A model generated the notes under the pieces. The model saw only the letters and a program-made list of their open reading frames with translations. It was not told where the DNA came from and did no database searches. Both the position numbers and the translations under genes were made by a program. From contig JAYZFQ010000082.1 of NCBI GenBank assembly GCA_036336695.1, positions 1-14,400 of the forward strand: a stretch of 14,400 nt of DNA, given 5' to 3'. Of the stretch, positions 12,534 to 14,400 are shown piece after piece (positions within the stretch are counted from its first letter, which is position 1; each line of letters opens with the position of its first letter). The stretch comes from GCA-2729515 sp036336695. GTDB lineage: Bacteria; Myxococcota_A; UBA9160; SMWR01.

Positions 12534-14141
12534 ATGAGCGCCGAGTTCCTGCCGAAGCAGGCCGGACCCGCGCCGGAGTTTCCGCCGGCGCGCTACTTGC
12601 TCGCCGTCTTCCTGGCAGCGTTGGGAGTCGCAGCGCTCTTCTGGGCGCCCTTGCTGCTGGGTGGTGCCCTGCAGGGCCACGACTGGAGCACGCACCACTT
12701 CCACTACTTCGACTGGGTGCGCCGGTCGTTCACCGGTTACGGCGTGGTCCCTCTCTATATGGCGGACGCCTGGGTCACTCCGAATTTCCTCGCGAACGCC
12801 GAAGCACCCACGTTCGGTCCGTTGGCGTGGCTTCTGTTGGTGTTGCCCACGGGGGCCTACATCAAATTCCTGATCGTCTGCTTCACCGCGCTCGGGCTCG
12901 CCGGGGGCTGGCTGCTCGCGCGGGATCTCGGGGGCGCCCCGCCGATCGCCGTGTTCGCGAGTGCGACCTTCGCGTTCGGCGGTTTCTTCGTTTCCCACCT
13001 CGCCGTCGGCCACCACTGGGCCATGGGTGTCTGGCTGTTGCCGGGGCTCGTCTGGCTGGCAAGGCGAGCGGTCCTGGGAAGCGACGCGGCCCTGGTTGCG
13101 GCGGCTGCGGTGAACGCCTTTACGATTCTGGGCGGTCAGCACCAGCCCTTCGTGTGGCAGAACCTCCTGCTCGGCGCCGTGGCCGCCCTCTGGGCTTTGC
13201 AAGCGCGCGCCTGGTTCCCCCTGCGTCGCATGGTCCTGCTGGTTGTCTTCAGCGCGGGGCTGGGTGCGGTGAAGCTCGTGCCGCTGTGGCTTGCCTTCGC
13301 GGACTACGCGCCCGAGGCCCGGATCCAGGGTCTTCCCCTGGGTTCGCTTCTGGATGCGCTGCTCGCGCGGGGGCAGACGGCGGAGTGGATCGACCCGCAC
13401 ATCGTGCATCTGTGGGGCGCGGGATGGTGGGAATACGCTTTCTACGTCGGCCCGTTCGCCCTTGCCGTCGTCGCCCTGGGCCTGGCCGCGTCGCGCGGCG
13501 CGTGGGTGCTCGCGCTCGTCGGCGCGTTCTTCGCGGTGCTCGCGATGGAACCGTCGCCGCTCTGGGCCGGCATCCAGGATCTCCCGATCTGGCGTTCCCA
13601 GCGTTGCCCGGCGCGCTTTCTCGTGCTGGGGTTGTTCGGTGTGATCTTTGCGGCGGTGCCCGGTCTCGAGCGACTGCGCCGGCTCGCGGCCCGGCGCGAT
13701 GCCAAGTGGGTGGCGGCCCTGGCATGGGCCATCGCTGCGCTGGCGAGTGTCGACCTCTGGGTCGAGAGCCGCGTGTGGCAACGCGCAGCGACGGGTCCCG
13801 CGATCGCCGAACGCGACCATCGGCCGCAGCCGGAGGCGGTGCGCGCTGGGAGTGGGGTGGCCCGGCTCGCGGATTTCGCGCCGAACCGTCTCGTCTACGC
13901 CATCGAAAGCCCGGGCGAAGCGCGTTTCGTCCTGCCCTTGCGTTTCGCGGCGGGAGAGTGGATCGCAGACGGCGCTTCGACGGGCACCGCGGACGGCTGG
14001 CTGACGCTCGATGTCCCGGCGGGCGAGCGGCGGGTTGTCCTTCGCTATGCGCCCCGGGGTCTCGTGCCCGGCGCGCTGGTTTCCGGACTCACCGTTCTCG
14101 CCTGTGGCGGATTCCTCTGGCTGCGTCGGAGGTCGGCGTGA
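12534..14141 (+). CDS. Polytopic membrane protein, GT-C/YfhO-like glycosyltransferase
   Basis: A 535-residue protein with many hydrophobic segments, the first at about 21-46 and the last at about 510-530, and a soluble C-terminal part (about 410-505) with a beta-rich look. After the first helix comes HDWSTHHFHYFDW (49-61). An acidic residue in this first outer loop (Asp50 or Asp60) is the expected catalytic site of GT-C glycosyltransferases, and the overall pattern resembles YfhO-like proteins. Such enzymes take sugars from polyprenyl-phosphate carriers and add them to surface polymers or lipids. ATG at 12534 follows 72 bp after the NUDIX stop, with no clear Shine-Dalgarno. The stop overlaps the next start as GTGA. 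The exact sugar and acceptor are unknown. Confidence 0.65.
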   Translation: MSAEFLPKQAGPAPEFPPARYLLAVFLAALGVAALFWAPLLLGGALQGHDWSTHHFHYFDWVRRSFTGYGVVPLYMADAWVTPNFLANAEAPTFGPLAWLLLVLPTGAYIKFLIVCFTALGLAGGWLLARDLGGAPPIAVFASATFAFGGFFVSHLAVGHHWAMGVWLLPGLVWLARRAVLGSDAALVAAAAVNAFTILGGQHQPFVWQNLLLGAVAALWALQARAWFPLRRMVLLVVFSAGLGAVKLVPLWLAFADYAPEARIQGLPLGSLLDALLARGQTAEWIDPHIVHLWGAGWWEYAFYVGPFALAVVALGLAASRGAWVLALVGAFFAVLAMEPSPLWAGIQDLPIWRSQRCPARFLVLGLFGVIFAAVPGLERLRRLAARRDAKWVAALAWAIAALASVDLWVESRVWQRAATGPAIAERDHRPQPEAVRAGSGVARLADFAPNRLVYAIESPGEARFVLPLRFAAGEWIADGASTGTADGWLTLDVPAGERRVVLRYAPRGLVPGALVSGLTVLACGGFLWLRRRSA

Positions 14142-14400
14142 ACGGGGAGCGATTTGCACGCTTCCGGCGGCCGGGTCCCTGGTTCTGGTTCGCAATCGTG
14201 GTTGGTGCCGCGGTGCGGGCGGGCCTCGTCTTCGCGACAGAGGGGACCTTCGACGTTTCGATCAAGCTCCACCACGGGAACCAGGTCAACCGCGTGGGGC
14301 TGCTCCAGTGGTACGAGATGGCGGAGGTCTTCAATCACCCGCCGCTCATGGGCCTGTGGTTTTCCAGTGCCGCACGCATCGCCGACTTCACGGGTGTCCC
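14138..14400 (+). CDS. Membrane glycosyltransferase (GT-C type), 5' part only
   Basis: An open frame of 87 full codons running off the window end. It begins with GTG at 14138 inside the preceding stop (GTGA), so it is translationally coupled to the YfhO-like gene. Residues 15-34 form a first membrane helix after a basic N-terminus. The outer loop contains Asp39 (GTFDVS), and then YEMAEVFNHPPL (59-70), a motif seen in dolichyl/polyprenyl-phosphate-sugar transferases of the GT-C superfamily. The second helix starts at about 69. The rest lies outside the window, so the family call rests on the N-terminal part only. With its neighbour it probably forms a surface-glycan module. Confidence 0.65.
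   Translation, partial: MNGERFARFRRPGPWFWFAIVVGAAVRAGLVFATEGTFDVSIKLHHGNQVNRVGLLQWYEMAEVFNHPPLMGLWFSSAARIADFTGV

Noticed and set aside
12516..14195. A 559-residue minus-strand frame opposite the YfhO-like gene
   Set aside because: It is highly charged, low-complexity antisense sequence. The plus strand has clear membrane helices and coupled starts.

Overview
The window is a GC-rich stretch (very roughly two-thirds G+C by eye) of an ordinary bacterial chromosome, densely packed with housekeeping and accessory metabolic genes. No insertion sequence, phage gene, CRISPR array, tRNA or rRNA was seen. A lipoprotein with a clear lipobox, a CcmI-like periplasmic domain, a TPP riboswitch on thiC and GT-C type membrane glycosyltransferases point to a Gram-negative (diderm) organism. 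The overall look, with high GC and a divergent DnaA, resembles uncultivated deltaproteobacterial-type lineages (Myxococcota or Binatota-like). That placement is an impression from gene content, not a search result.

Layout, left to right. (1) 74-1461 (+): a TrpF-like isomerase paralogue overlapping, by ATGA, a membrane-anchored SGNH hydrolase. (2) 1451-3677 (-): a full-length but unusual DnaA followed 10 bp later by a short-chain dehydrogenase whose catalytic Lys is replaced by Asn. (3) 3678-4050: a 373-bp, relatively AT-rich non-coding gap with two palindromes. (4) 4051-4713 (-): a LON substrate-binding-domain protein, divergent from a YgjP-like zinc metallopeptidase at 4807-5196 (+). (5) 5183-5386 (-): a 67-residue unknown protein whose upstream region holds an AT-rich imperfect palindrome. 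(6) 5570-7080 (-): a methylthioribose-kinase-like phosphotransferase translationally coupled (TAATG) to a DUF4149/TMEM205-like membrane protein. (7) 7081-7231: a small gap with two strong hairpins, the second being a good intrinsic terminator on the + strand. (8) 7232-9173 (-): thiC with its TPP riboswitch and a candidate promoter. (9) 9194-9754 (+): a lipoprotein with a CcmI C-terminal-type domain. (10) 9766-11877 (-): a ClC-family chloride channel with CBS and TrkA-C domains. (11) 11910-14400 (+): a NUDIX hydrolase, then two multi-membrane-span GT-C/YfhO-like proteins overlapping by GTGA, the second cut by the window edge.

Few genes form one pathway. Clear functional links are the TPP riboswitch controlling thiamin synthesis, the coupled kinase/membrane-protein pair, and the GT-C pair that probably builds a cell-surface glycan or glycolipid. 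The items most worth a second look are the DnaA with a missing arginine finger and altered DNA-contact residues, the TrpF paralogue that keeps the catalytic Cys and Asp but lacks the substrate-binding Arg, the Lys-less SDR, and a possible 80-nt small RNA between the kinase and thiC genes.
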